NCBI RefSeq assembly: GCF_921293095.1 | Contig: NC_060254.1 | Span: 7,254,001-7,318,000, forward strand | From: Ischnura elegans | Taxonomy: Eukaryota; Arthropoda; Insecta; Odonata; Coenagrionidae | Reading direction: 5' to 3' | DNA length: 64,000 nt | Shown: positions 33,001 to 42,227 of the stretch, piece after piece | How the letters are laid out: each line of letters begins with the position of its first letter | How positions within the stretch are numbered: position 1 is the stretch's first letter | Notes under the pieces: generated by a model | What the model was told of the DNA's origin: nothing | The model's database searches: none | The model's input: only the letters and a program-made list of their open reading frames with translations | Program-made: the position numbers and the translations under genes

Positions 33001-33631
33001 AAGCCACGATAGGTTATTGAGTGAATGAACAAAAATAGAAGAGTTTCCGAAGTTCACGAAAACATATTAGCTCATGACGAATGGAGAAAAGGTTCATTTG
33101 AATCAACAGCGACTTAATGGGTTAACTCATATTTCATGTGCGGTTACTCGTACATGAGGTTTCTTCGGTTTTGTCTGTTTGAAGTGTGTCCCATTGCCAT
33201 CAAAATATTCAATAAAAAGTTTAATAGACAGCAATGACGGGACACGGTTTCAAAGTCGGTGAAAATCATTTCAGTAATTCAAGAGGATGATTTATGTTAG
33301 AGAATCGAATAAGAGTTGCAATATCCAAGAGTAAAATAATTACAGCTATTAGAATAGCATGTCCGCAAATTTTAAATAAACAGTGCCCGTCCTAATTGAA
33401 TGAAATTACCTGCGGATAGAATCGAGGTGAAAAAATTACCCGACTCTAGTTTCGGAGGTGCTGTTTGACATTAAATGTTATGAGTAACTTACCACTTCTT
33501 CCGTAGCTCAGTGTCAGCATGAAGATGAGGAACACGAGTCGTTGCCAGCGAACCATTTTAGCGTATCAATTGGGTTTTACGAGAGCACTCACGGAAATTT
33601 CGCCGCTTGCGAGTCGCCAGAGAATCTGACT
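27045..33631 (-). CDS. secreted C-type lectin gene, four exons, 210 aa
   Basis: Coding exons on the minus strand: 33556-33493, 32031-31768, 29545-29354, 27390-27278. Phases agree and the spliced length is 633 bases ending in TAA. Residues 1-20 are a signal peptide (MVRWQRLVFLIFMLTLSYG). The lectin fold follows: YTVYEDNLMNWCSARSHC and GSHLATVSNRAIFSKL in exon 2, then IWTGGRARGGQWVWDNS, EYC and EDCGRELGFICQK in exon 3. The four fold cysteines are present, but EPN/QPD and WND sugar-calcium motifs are absent, so calcium-dependent sugar binding is unlikely. Exon 4 adds an acidic tail (YETEEEFEEWVEDP end). Exon 2 ends in AAAG|GCATGA, a GC rather than GT donor; all other junctions are GT-AG. Transcript span is from the promoter to just past the poly(A) signal. 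Likely an extracellular recognition protein. Confidence 0.88.
27062..27067 (-). terminator. poly(A) signal of the C-type lectin gene
   Basis: AATAAA on the minus strand, about 210 bases after the lectin stop codon. The 3' untranslated region between holds a strong hairpin (27104-27160). Confidence 0.6.
27104..27160 (-). other. 57-nt hairpin in the lectin 3' untranslated region
   Basis: The arms are GTTGGAACcAGCATaaAGAGA followed by TACA, and the complementary half TGTA, TCTCTccATGCTaGTTCCAAC, giving about 22 paired positions with small internal loops and a 7-base loop. The shape resembles a small pre-miRNA or a tiny palindromic element. It would be transcribed in the lectin mRNA. Confidence 0.55.
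27625..28350 (+). pseudogene. jockey-like LINE 3' fragment (intronic, antisense to the lectin gene)
   Basis: A broken plus-strand frame shows MLGFMHRMSRYFDSEMVRKT, YYSYVRSKWEYG, then at 27836-28021 VYP-like LFENYVCYSDLLKVFGL, NRRLINDLLFLHDFMNNG and ELLKEIIIIVPNFNT. This order is the C-terminal end of jockey/R1-type reverse-transcriptase ORFs. The 3' end is an A-rich tail at about 28325-28345 (gataaagaaataaaaa). Several stops make it dead. It lies in the last lectin intron. Confidence 0.75.
28588..28790 (+). repeat. GC-rich interspersed repeat, copy 1 (second copy 40365-40570)
   Basis: Begins ccggggccaggaccc, continues gattcgcccgatcacccgggg, then ggaaaaagga and gacgcctct, and ends near aacgctatggatgcgagaa. 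The same order of blocks is seen at 40365-40570. No coding motif; it is probably a SINE or another short element. Confidence 0.7.
28880..29290. other. intron sequence without recognised features
   Basis: AT-rich. No motif or repeat partner was noticed. Confidence 0.4.
29598..30330. mobile_element. foldback element with 9-bp target duplication (Mutator-like MITE)
   Basis: Flanked on both sides by the identical 9-mer CTGTTCCCT (29589-29597; 30331-30339). The ends are inverted repeats of about 130 bases: left cggatcggaaaatcg... and right, reverse-complemented, cggatcggaaaaatcg..., continuing through ccatctggcccagtga, gggaccgatcaaaaataagg and gagacctctaggtgaacccc. Nine-base duplications and long terminal inverted repeats fit Mutator-like elements. 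The centre (29730-30200) has no transposase. It lies within lectin intron 2. Confidence 0.85.
30662..30765 (+). repeat. tRNA-like SINE
   Basis: The plus strand has cctcggtggcgtcggagaca (A-box side) and ggtcgcgagttcgagtcccg (B box), ending cctggataggtt. The reverse strand translates to GGTRTRDLRCGRR, the well-known false peptide of tRNA-derived repeats. It lies in lectin intron 2. Confidence 0.65.
31010..31360 (-). mobile_element. second PLE family, 3' fragment, minus copy
   Basis: On the minus strand the 3' end reads HFSGPEKASWNVGEILPSKM with a ctgagaaagccagctggaac...ttggcgaaat stretch, a decayed hammerhead-like string (stem GCCAG/TTGGC). Upstream it matches the plus copy at 31350-31690 (gcgtggaaacgggtcttcaaagat inverted here). 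Both look like the tail of a Penelope-like element different from the one at 3.0 kb. Confidence 0.55.
31350..31690 (+). mobile_element. second PLE family, 3' fragment, plus copy (inverted pair)
   Basis: The plus strand reads MIIREAIEIAKTPTNFNRED, GYTLVSAWKRVFKDLEQLE, a stop, then cacttcagtggaccagagga and ggaaagttggcgaaatg. The REAIEIAK..NFNREDGY motif is the usual C-terminus of PLE proteins. It stands head to head with the minus copy, forming a large inverted repeat in lectin intron 2. Confidence 0.6.
32180..32440 (+). pseudogene. LINE C-terminal fragment
   Basis: A plus-strand frame (MISRRPRWAVHVTKRGEDTV ... IRLKKTRR ... WMQDRGR) follows the common end pattern of arthropod endonuclease-reverse transcriptases (RLRWAGHVxR, RPRxRW, AxDRxxWR). 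After the stop comes gtcaaaatcctcctaaggtt, then a gtaggtaggtg tail. It is short and decayed, in lectin intron 1. Confidence 0.5.
32450..33480. other. lectin intron 1 sequence without recognised features
   Basis: AT-rich. No exon, motif or repeat partner was noticed. Confidence 0.4.
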
Positions 33632-33661
33632 GAGGAGATGTCAAAACGTGCAGCCTTTATA
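33628..33661 (-). promoter_or_regulatory. core promoter of the C-type lectin gene (TATA box and initiator)
   Basis: On the minus strand TATAAA (33661-33656) is followed by TCAGTC (33633-33628). The A of the initiator, the likely start site, is at 33631, exactly 30 bases downstream of the first T of the TATA box. TCAGT is the arthropod initiator consensus. A 5' untranslated region of about 75 bases then leads to the ATG at 33556. Confidence 0.75.
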
Positions 33662-33937
33662 TTTTGTATCTCCATCACCGAGGACTAGCCATTTCCGGAA
33701 GGATCTGTGCATCAACTACGTAGTGTACCACACACGTGCAATGCATTCAAATAACATCCGGCCGACTTTGTGCTTACCTTTTGAGACTCAACTCGTGTGG
33801 AAAACAGACTTGGGCGGAAGCTTAATGATTCGGTATTCACGTGTTGTTGATAACCAATAGCCAATGATAACAGCTCATCGAGTTGTTCTTTGAATAAGAC
33901 ACGCGGGAAGAACTTAAAGTGACTTGATGGCAGTATC

Positions 33938-34310
33938 TACATCTACATCTACACAACACCCCGCAAGCAACCTAAAAGGCGTGTGGCAGGGGGTATTAGG
34001 ACACCAGCCGTTTACAACTAAACAAAAAAATGAAGTGCTCTAACGAGGTTGGGAGTAGCGTTTATTAAAGTCCTTTATGGTTCGTAGGAAAAATGAATTC
34101 CCATATCTATCCGTTCGGCGAAACATCTCTCTTAATTTATCGCTTCTATCGGACCTGGAAATATAGTGTGGCTCCAATATTATGTTCTCCGTGTCGCTCT
34201 TAAAGATATTCATTCTCAATTGTTCAAGCAATCTTAGCCTAGCGCGTAGCCTCCGAGTCGCCAGCGGCTCCCAGCCTAATTCGATTAACATCTGGGTAAC
34301 ACTGTCTGTA
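33938..34310 (-). mobile_element. CR1-like LINE, 3' fragment (copy 2)
   Basis: This matches the 3' end of the element at 36702-39163: the frame MLIELGWEPLATRRLRARLR ends with the same SQPR stop, and the tail tgtagatgtagatgta is the same. Only ~370 bases survive, as expected from 5' truncation during target-primed reverse transcription. Confidence 0.85.
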
Positions 34311-34319
34311 TCTTCACAT

Positions 34320-34980
34320 TTTCACGTAATTAAATGTGATATTCATGTATAGGGTGGGCATAAATATGTCATTATTGCAGTTATTCCATCGTATTTGCAA
34401 CTAAGCTATAAACTAATATTTTTATGCAAACGGTTGTGAAAGTGGCTGCTTGTATATGCTCCCTATTAAACTATTTATTGCGAATTTTTTTGACAGGCAA
34501 GCTGTTCGCATGATAACTGTTTGCTTCTAACTTTTTTTTTTTACCTGTTAGCAGGTTTTAAAAGTAAGTACTAGCTGAGTATGTATTTTAACACATGCTT
34601 AATGGCATTATCTTCGTTTTCCTGATAGAGTTTAATATCTACTTTTTTCCTGCATATATCTCCAAGTGCCTCAAATAATTTGTTAGATTTTCATGTCTAA
34701 AAATTTTGCGTATCAAGTCCAATTATCTTATTTCGCATAGCAGAATAACGCAATCCAGAGTTCGGGTATCCCTGAAGGTTTCATAAGATAAGTAACCTCC
34801 ACAATCGACGCCAACATAATTTTGCAGCAACTTAGAGTAAAATCAATGACTCAAGATTCCGCAAAAAAATAATTCTACCCGTGGGCCAGGCGTGAGTATC
34901 ATTAACAGAATTTTCTTTCGATTTTTTATATTAATATGGAACTATTAAATGATGATCGGTAAAAATTCAAATTTCATTGA
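34320..34980. other. unannotated AT-rich stretch
   Basis: No supported gene or repeat was seen. Confidence 0.4.
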
Positions 34981-34989
34981 TATAAACTA

Positions 34990-35290
34990 ACAAGGGGTGA
35001 TCACCTATGTTTCCACGACTTTTTCAATCTTTTTATGGCATTCGGAATGGCGAACGCATGTGGAACTAATGATGCTTCCATCGATTGGGCCTTATCTTAG
35101 CTGTAATCAATTATTTCTTATGCAGTACTTATAAGATACCGTATTTTTCTTTTAATAACCTATTCCCTATGAGGTTGGTCAGCGTCGGTTAACTCCCATC
35201 GCCGAGGCCAGGGTCGGCGGCTCCGTAGTAACAGTGTAATTTATCATCTTCATGATGATCATTCGCCGCCAAGTTAATGTTTAATTTCGT
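34990..35290 (+). repeat. tRNA-related repeat family, copy C (decayed)
   Basis: Shares tttttatggcattNggaatggcg, tgggcctta and ggttggtcagNgtcggttaa, then ggccagggtcggNgg and a following tttatcatcttcat with copy A at 11940-12345. It has diverged more than the other copies. Confidence 0.5.
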
Positions 35291-35816
35291 GATTATATAT
35301 CTTCGGAATAGAGCCATTTTGCTAGGTCAAGATGTGATGGCTGATACCTCCATGCACTCTATACAGTAGGCAAGAAAATGATGAGTTTAGCCCGCCATGA
35401 GCAATCGCAAAAAGGTAAATCGTCCTAAATAGCTCTGGCTTAATGTTCTGCGGACGGAATCTGTACTAGATAAATCCCTCCAATAGAATGCCGTGGTTAA
35501 GACTGGGTCTCTTAGGAAGAGGCATTCCTAAAATTTTGAATTCGAGGCCTCGGTACGGAGGTCTAATTGAAGGAAAGATAGCGGAAGAAGAAAGGCAAAT
35601 AGGGGCGGGAGAAGGAATGAATGTAAAGACTGCATGAGTTTCTTGGTACCACTCAAAGGGGTATCATGCCAGCTCGCTGGGACCCACTTCTCGGCCTTCG
35701 ACACGGAGAGGTAACAAAAGACGAAGGCCGAATGGCCGGCCCTACAACGCCTCTAACGCTGAACACCTATACGAATGGCAGCGAGAGCGTGCCATGTCTT
35801 CAAAATGGACGTGGGC

Positions 35817-36084
35817 CAGTGGCGCCAATTCGATGGGGCCTGAGGGGTCCCGAGCCCCCTCAAAAACTCTTTGTGGGTGTGAGGAAAAAATGTGTCAGGC
35901 TTGTCGATTTTCCCTGGAGTGTCCAGTTATCGAGATTCGAGTTATCAGGGTTCTAATGCCGATCATATGACTCTTCTAAAATGCTCGAAAAACTTTAAAC
36001 TCACTACTTACTTATAAAATTTCCAGGGGCAAGATCCACGGTTTGCCCCCCCCCCCCAATATTTTTTGTAATTCGCCATCCCTG
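35817..36084 (+). mobile_element. hAT-type MITE (different family)
   Basis: Begins CAGTGGCGCCAATTCGATGG and ends ccatccctg. The flanks ACGTGGGC (35809-35816) and ACCTGGGC (36085-36092) are an 8-base duplication with one mismatch. The interior has an internal poly-C run (gtttgccccccccccc). Non-coding. Confidence 0.75.
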
Positions 36085-36241
36085 ACCTGGGCTGCCTTCA
36101 GAAATGAAATCAGAACACGATTTTCGAAACTTCAACTGTATTCACAATCCACTGCAGGAACAAGTGACTTTGTACGCAGTCACGCACACGGGTGCAAAGT
36201 TAAATACACCAAAGGATGAAGTTCGCCATGAAAAAATATTT

Positions 36242-36292
36242 GACTTAGCCGGGATTCGAACCCGGATCTCCCGATTGCCGGTCAGGCATGTC
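36242..36292 (-). repeat. tRNA-like SINE, partial, minus copy
   Basis: On the minus strand gacatgcctgaccggcaatc, then gggttcgaatcccggctaagtc form the 3' half of a tRNA-like head, followed downstream by tcatcctttggtgtatttaa. It matches the plus copy next to it. Confidence 0.75.
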
Positions 36293-36319
36293 AAAGGATG
36301 AAGTTCGCTCTGAGAAAAT

Positions 36320-36391
36320 GACTTGGTGGTGGAACTGGTTAACAAGCCTGACCGACAATAGGGAGATCCGGGTTCGAATCCCGGCTATGTC
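36320..36391 (+). repeat. tRNA-like SINE head, plus copy
   Basis: A 72-base tRNA-like sequence: acttggtggtggaactggtt (A box), an anticodon-like arm, gggttcgaatcccgg (perfect B box), ending ctatgtc. The shared tail tcctttggtgtatttaactttgta runs on to about 36441. With the minus copy it forms a head-to-head inverted pair. Acceptor pairing is imperfect and the tail repeats, so this is a SINE and not a tRNA gene. Confidence 0.75.
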
Positions 36392-36701
36392 AAATATGTT
36401 TTCATGGTGAACTCCATCCTTTGGTGTATTTAACTTTGTATTCACAATATTTATTACAATGCATAATTGCAAAAACGGAGGCTGACATATCAGGTGTGGC
36501 ACATAAAAATTTACAAATATTCTGAGTCCAGCAACGTTCTGTTACCATGATAATCTATAACAACAATTTCATTATTTTCTAAAGCAGTTAAATCAAACAA
36601 AAGCTTGGGAAATACCATAGCACATAGGTACTGCTAGATATCCACTAATTCAAGGTAGGGTGTCATTAGGAGAGTTAAATTTCATGTGAGTCACCTTATC
36701 T

Positions 36702-39163
36702 ACATCTACATAATAGCCCGCAAGCCGCCTAAAAGGCGTGTGGCAGGGGGTGTTAGGACACCAGCCGTTTACAGCTATTAAAAAAAAAAAAAAAAAAGAA
36801 GTGCTCTAACGAGGTTGGGACAAGCGTTTATTAAAGTCCTTTATTGTTCGGGGGAAAAACGAATTCTTATATCTATCCGTTCGGCTAAAAATCTCTCTTA
36901 ATTTATCGCTTCTGTCGGACCTGGAAATATAGTGTGGCTCTAAGATTATGTTCTCTGTGTCGCTCTTAAAGATATCCATTCTTAATTGTTCAAGCAATCT
37001 AAGCCTAGCGCGCAGCCTCCGAGTCTCCAACGGCTCCCAGCCTAATTCGCTTAACATCTGGGTAACACTGTCTGTACGCCCGTAGCGGTTTTTGACGAAA
37101 CGCGCAGCCTTCCTTTGTATCTTATTCAGCTCGCGGATTAAGTCTTTCTGCACTGGATCCCATACACTCGCTGCATATTCAAGGTGCGGTCGGACAAGAG
37201 CGAAATAGCACCTTTCTTTTACTTTCTCATCGGAAAATCTTCCCACAATACGCTTGACGAATCCTAATTTCTTCAGGGCTATGCCGCAAATATTCTTTAT
37301 ATGTGTTCCCCACGTGAGGTTCGAGGTTATCGTAACTCCCAGGTACTTCACTACGTCTGTTGCCTTTATGTTAATGCCATCCACTGCATAAACATTGTTA
37401 GTGTTGGACGAATTCCGCAAAAAATGTACCGCCATGCATTTGCTCAGATTAAGTTCGAGTCCCCACTCTTAACTCCACAAATGAACGTTGTTTAAGTCCG
37501 ATGATAGATTTCCATAGTCAGAGTGCACACTAATTTCGCGATAGATGACAGCGTCGTCAGCAAATAAGCGTATTTTACTGCTAATGCGGGAGCAGAGATC
37601 GTTAATGTGTATAATGAACAACAGGGGGCCGATTACGCTTCCTTGTGGAACACCTGATGTAACAATTACAACATCAGAGCTAATTCTGTCAAGAACTACT
37701 TTTTGTTTACGATCTCTGAGGAAGTCGCGTATCCAGTTTACAACTGTTTCGTTTAATCCGCATGACTGTAATTTGTATAAAAGTTTGTTGTGAGGTACAG
37801 TGTCGAAAGCTTTCTTAAAATCTAGAAATAGTGCGTCAACTTGTCTTTTCGATTCACCAGATTTTATAACGTCGTGAAGAAAGAGCGCGAGCTGTATTTC
37901 GCAGGATCTATTTTTTCGGAATCCGTGCTGACAGTCATGGAGGAAGTTACGTCTGTCCAAGAAAGTCATGATATTACTAACAACGATATGTTCAAGTATC
38001 TTGCCTATAATTGATGTTAGGGAAATTGGACGGTAGTTGCCTGGGTCATTTCTGTTTCCCTTTTTGAAAATGGGTGTAACACTTGCAATTTTCCAGTCGG
38101 GCGGTAACTTCCCTTCGGAGAGTGACTTCTTGAATATGATCTCTAAGTAAGGCGCGATCTGTGGAGCTAACTCTTTGAGGACACGCGCGGGTATTCCCTC
38201 CGGACCCGTAGATTTACTATTCTTAATCGATTGTAGTTGTTTAGTTATCCCATCACGTTTTATAGATATTTCTTCCATCAAATCCTCAGTATATGGGATG
38301 TCTAAATTGAATTAGGTATCGTCAGTAGTGTATACACTTTCGAAGTGGGCATTTAAAGTGTTAGCTTTGTAAATATTTTCGGTGACAAGTTTACCATCTT
38401 TATCAAATAACGAATCTACGGTTGAATGTTTTCCCTGAAGCTCTCTCGCGTACGACCAAAAGGATTTCGGATTTTCTTCGAGTAATTCACCAAGTACTTT
38501 TTTCTCAAACTTTCGCATTGATTTCTTGGTTATTGAGCGTTGAGCAGCGTAACTTTCTTTAGCTTCAAGTTCCTTCGATTTATTACGAGACGTGATGGAC
38601 TTTCTGTACAAGTTGTATAGTTTTCTCTGTTTCCTAAGTTCTCTTCTGACATCGTTGTTGTACCAGCGAGGTTCCTTATTATCACATTTCAGTTTTTGCG
38701 GAATATGTTCGTTCATTCCTTGGCGCAGAATTTCTAAGAAACGTGTCCATATTACATCTGTGCTTTGGTCCTTTGATGTAACAACGAATTTTTTGTAGGA
38801 GTCATTAAGCATCTCGCCAAATTTAGTGAAGTTACATTTATCGAATAGGTAAATATTGCGTTTTGGTTTTACGGCTGACACCACATCAACTTTTAATGTT
38901 GCAAAGATTACTCTGTGGTCGCTTATACCGTCAATAATATCGACTTGTTTTATCAACTTAGGATCGCTTACTGCTAAAAGGTCTAATAGCTTGTTTCCTC
39001 TCGTAGGTTTGTCAACTACTTGGGCGAGAGAGTGATTTGCAAGTATGTTGAGTATTACCTCGCTGATTTCTTTATTCCTTGAATTCGGTTTTACAGTGTA
39101 AGTATCCCAGTTTATGGATGGAAGATTAAAATCTCCCCCGATTACTATTACACCTTTACCTTA
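36702..39163 (-). mobile_element. CR1-like non-LTR retrotransposon, 5'-truncated
   Basis: One minus-strand frame runs from about 39160 to 36806, broken only by two stops (near 38312 and 37469). It starts within the endonuclease (GGDFNLPSINW, SDHRV) and continues into the reverse transcriptase: STGPEGIPARVLKELAPQIA, NYRPISLTSIIGKILEHIV, FRKNRSCEIQL, DFKKAFDTVPHNKLL, SGVPQGSVIGPLLFIIHIND and the catalytic FADDAVIY (about 37550). The C-terminal part (VKYLGVTI, SDEKVKERCYFALVRPHLEY) follows. The 3' tail is tgtagatgtagat. ATAAGGT on both sides is a likely target duplication. It is inactive because of truncation and stops. Confidence 0.9.
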
Positions 39164-39359
39164 TGAGCCTGACAGCATTTAAATTCCTACCTAAACCATC
39201 AGCTAATGCCCCTTAATTGCTCCCACCACTTCTCCAAGGGTATACTCTGAAAAGAGTTTGCCAGACCGGACTACTACTTCCCAAAAAGAATTTCTTAATC
39301 CTGAAGAATGATCGTAGGCTTTCCCGGCGTATAGAATTGTGGAAGGTTACACGGGAATT

Positions 39360-39435
39360 CCACCGGGTCAGGTTCTACAACTCCATCTCGGCCGACGTTT
39401 CGATGGGCGAGTTGTCCATCGTCTTCAGGGCATGC
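39360..39435 (-). ncRNA. hammerhead-like motif, solo PLE fragment
   Basis: On the minus strand CTGAAGA (39428-39422) and GAAAC (39401-39397) bracket a perfect 6-bp stem, CGATGG with CCATCG. GTCGGCC follows as at 3658. The core CTGATGA carries one change (U to A). A downstream cctgacccggtgg matches the end of the 15951-16139 insertion (ttaacccggtgg). No coding sequence is attached, so this is a short PLE or retrozyme-like fragment. Confidence 0.5.
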
Positions 39436-39499
39436 AGACGATGTACAAACAAAGATGGGGAATGTGAGAAGACCAAAGATTGAAAATAAAATCGGCTGG

Positions 39500-40360
39500 G
39501 TTTGTGGGTAAGAACATTACGATTCAGGCGAAGTTTATTCGGAGTGGAGCTCTTAAGGCCATATTCCGTCAGCATTTCGGGGAGGCTTTAAGCAATGTAT
39601 GACCTCCACTTGCCAAAGCCATCGGAAAGAAGACGTGAATGTGGATAATTGAGTAAAAGCACTGGCAGCGAAGATCGGGTGCTAAAGATTTTCTGTTTGA
39701 TACCGTAATTGCTGCGCGCCGTTACCATCCAAGGTGATCTCCAATAAACTACATTTTTCTGCTTGCTCAAGTTAGTGAAAATGTGCTTTAAGCTGAGCCT
39801 CGGCTCTGTGTCTCCCTAAGGAGTGCTTTTGAAATATATAGCCACTGAAAAATCTGCATACTATAACTAACTATAATTATTTGACAGAGAGTTACAATTG
39901 AAAGCATGGTATTAAAACGGTTTTCCAGAAATTAAGGAATACATAATTTTAGTGAATAAGCTATTTTTTTATGTGCATGTAATTTTAAGTTGTTTAATCG
40001 TTATAATTCTAGATGATTTTTGGAAATATCTTCTTAATGAACAAATATTGGGGGAGGGAATTGATGAAATAGGAGGAAGTGAATGTATGGCAGTCAGTAA
40101 TTCGGAGAGCGGGATCGAGCAAATAATTTCAAGGTCCAACATTTCATGTTGGCAGTTAAATCATTTTGGGAACTTTGATTATACTTACTTCTCCCCTTAT
40201 TTTCTAACCAATGGCTCTTGAATGTTTGTAGCCTTCTTTTTTGAGATATACTTCATAGGGAGACCAAGTCAATTACTTTGAAAACAATGCTATATTTAAT
40301 GATACAACACGTGACTTATGGACTTGGACCTCATTCGGCGCTAAATTTACTGATCTTAAA
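39500..40360. other. unannotated stretch
   Basis: No motif-bearing frame or repeat partner was noticed. Confidence 0.4.
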
Positions 40361-40364
40361 AAGC

Positions 40365-40570
40365 GCACCGGGGCCAGGAACCAAGCCAGTGGCTTGATTC
40401 GCCCGATCACCCGGGGAGGGGCTGGAGAGGAAGGAAAAAGGATAGAGGCGCCGTCGCGATGGGAGCCCGCCGACGCCTCTGGGAAGGGATAGGAGCGGAA
40501 GGGAGGGGACGAGGGAAAAACACCCCAACGCTATGGAAGCGAAGGGGGCCCTACTAATTAGCGAAATTAA
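40365..40570 (+). repeat. GC-rich interspersed repeat, copy 2
   Basis: Starts ccggggccaggaacc and shares gattcgcccgatcacccgggg, ggaaaaagga, gacgcctct and aacgctatggaNgcga with 28588-28790 in the same order and strand. It is preceded by ctgatcttaaaaagcgc, a string also seen at 45548 without the repeat. Confidence 0.7.
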
Positions 40571-41244
40571 GCGTGAGCTATTAAGGGGACTGGATACCAC
40601 GCCAGAAAAGTGCCGTTGCAGCAAGCTACCATTTAGGTCGCTAGGGGGCCATTTTTGCATGTAACGAGGAACTGTTTCCACTAAAAAACATAGGATATAT
40701 GTAGCCTTGGTTTTGTATGTCTTCACAGTTGCACACGTAAAAACCTATTGGGAGAAAAAAATTGTAAACTTCCCAAAAAAATCTCCTTTTTCTCGTGAGA
40801 ATTACTCCGCTCCAAATTGAGACTCAGAGATGATCAAACATTTGAGTCAAGGCTGCGTCTTTCATAATTTCAAATATATATACCGGTAGAGCGTGCATGC
40901 AACCAGATTCGCGTTATGTTCTTGAGCGTGATGGATGTTTTGGCCTTTCTACGGCTCGACGTCCATCACAGCGCTGGCGGGGACCTGGCGCTGTCGTCTT
41001 CCAGAGAAGGATCCCCCCACCTCCACTTCCCCTCTCTTTGGCGGTCTCTCTCCTTCCCCTCTCTCTCCCCCACTACCAATCCCTTGCCTTCCTTCCCCTC
41101 ACACTGCTCCACTACGTCGGGCGTCATATTCGGAGAAAAAAAATATTTTGTTTCGGGAGGCTGGAGAGTTCAAGCGTGCTACGAGAGCAAGATACACCTG
41201 TGTTTTTCGACGGGTCAGTGTCGAGATTGATTGTGGACAGCAGA

Positions 41245-41860
41245 TTATGGAAAACCAACTCCTTACCTGAAGTGGAGATATTGTAAGTGTTATCAGCCAA
41301 AGAAGAGGAAATATCACCCTCCAAAACCTAAGGAAGCAGGTAATTTCACAGTGAAATTCAATTCATTTTGCGTTTAAAAAATGACTCTCTTGTATTAATA
41401 GTGTACCAATTATTTAAGCTTCAAGAAAAATAACGAGAATAAAAATTCCCTCCTTTGCCTGAAGCCTTATTACACATTTATTTTGTAGCAGTTGAAACTG
41501 GAAGCGTTCATTCCGAAGAATCATCGCCATCGGGTTCCGGAACAGGTGTAGTGGAAAGGTAAATATTGCTGCAAAATAATTACATTAAATCTTATACCTA
41601 CGATTTAGTTGATAATAATTCAGAAATATTCAAGGGAGCGCTAATTCCTAATTATAATTAGCGTGTAAATTACATCACCGTCAGCAAATTCCTTTTCTCA
41701 AAATTCGTTTTTTCCCCTTAGGCCATCATCACCTCAGCCTGGATGCAGCAATTGGCATGGTGGAGAAATGGACCCTAAGGAACAGGATGAATATCGACGA
41801 GCTGAGCAATCAGACGTAGACGATTGCCTTCTCAGAGTTGAGGATCATTTGTAAAAAACG
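41245..41860 (+). CDS. possible 5' exons of the Mutator-like gene
   Basis: Three open pieces join in phase: one ending WRYCKCYQPKKRKYHPPKPK then EA (donor at 41333), one from acceptor 41490 reading ETGSVHSEESSPSGSGTGVV (donor at about 41562, gtaaat), and one from acceptor about 41722 reading SSPQPGCSNWHGGEMDPKEQ and ending CLLRVEDHL at a stop near 41851. They are GT-AG and lie upstream of the Mutator-like frame on the same strand. They could equally belong to an unrelated host gene; the start of the first exon is not defined. Confidence 0.35.
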
Positions 41861-42227
41861 GATAGGTAATTGCAATAAGACTTTGGTGGATTTGTTGATT
41901 CGGTTAGGTTGAATTACTCGGAACCTAATTTTGAATACGCAAACTCACAGAATTGAAAAACGCATTTTAATGTAGTTCACCGTCTCCTATTTTGTACGCC
42001 CCTAGTTTAATATATAATGTCACCAACAATCCTGTAGAGTCATACAACTCTTACGTAGCTAATGTGCATAAAATATTTGTTCATTAGAAGCTATATGCAT
42101 TCATTTTCTTTCAATACTTTAGTTGGAAGTTAATTTTAAAACTTGAATATTTAATATATTTTTATCATGAAATCATTCACGATCAAACAACATCGCTCTC
42201 AAGTAATGAAATCCTCTTTATTACAGG

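Noticed and set aside
36806-38956. Three separate genes in the CR1-like LINE
   Set aside because: All three frames are in one register and are parts of a single reverse-transcriptase ORF broken by two stops.
40897-41286. Three overlapping frames over 100 codons long
   Set aside because: All three plus-strand frames are open because of a pyrimidine-rich low-complexity run; none has a motif.
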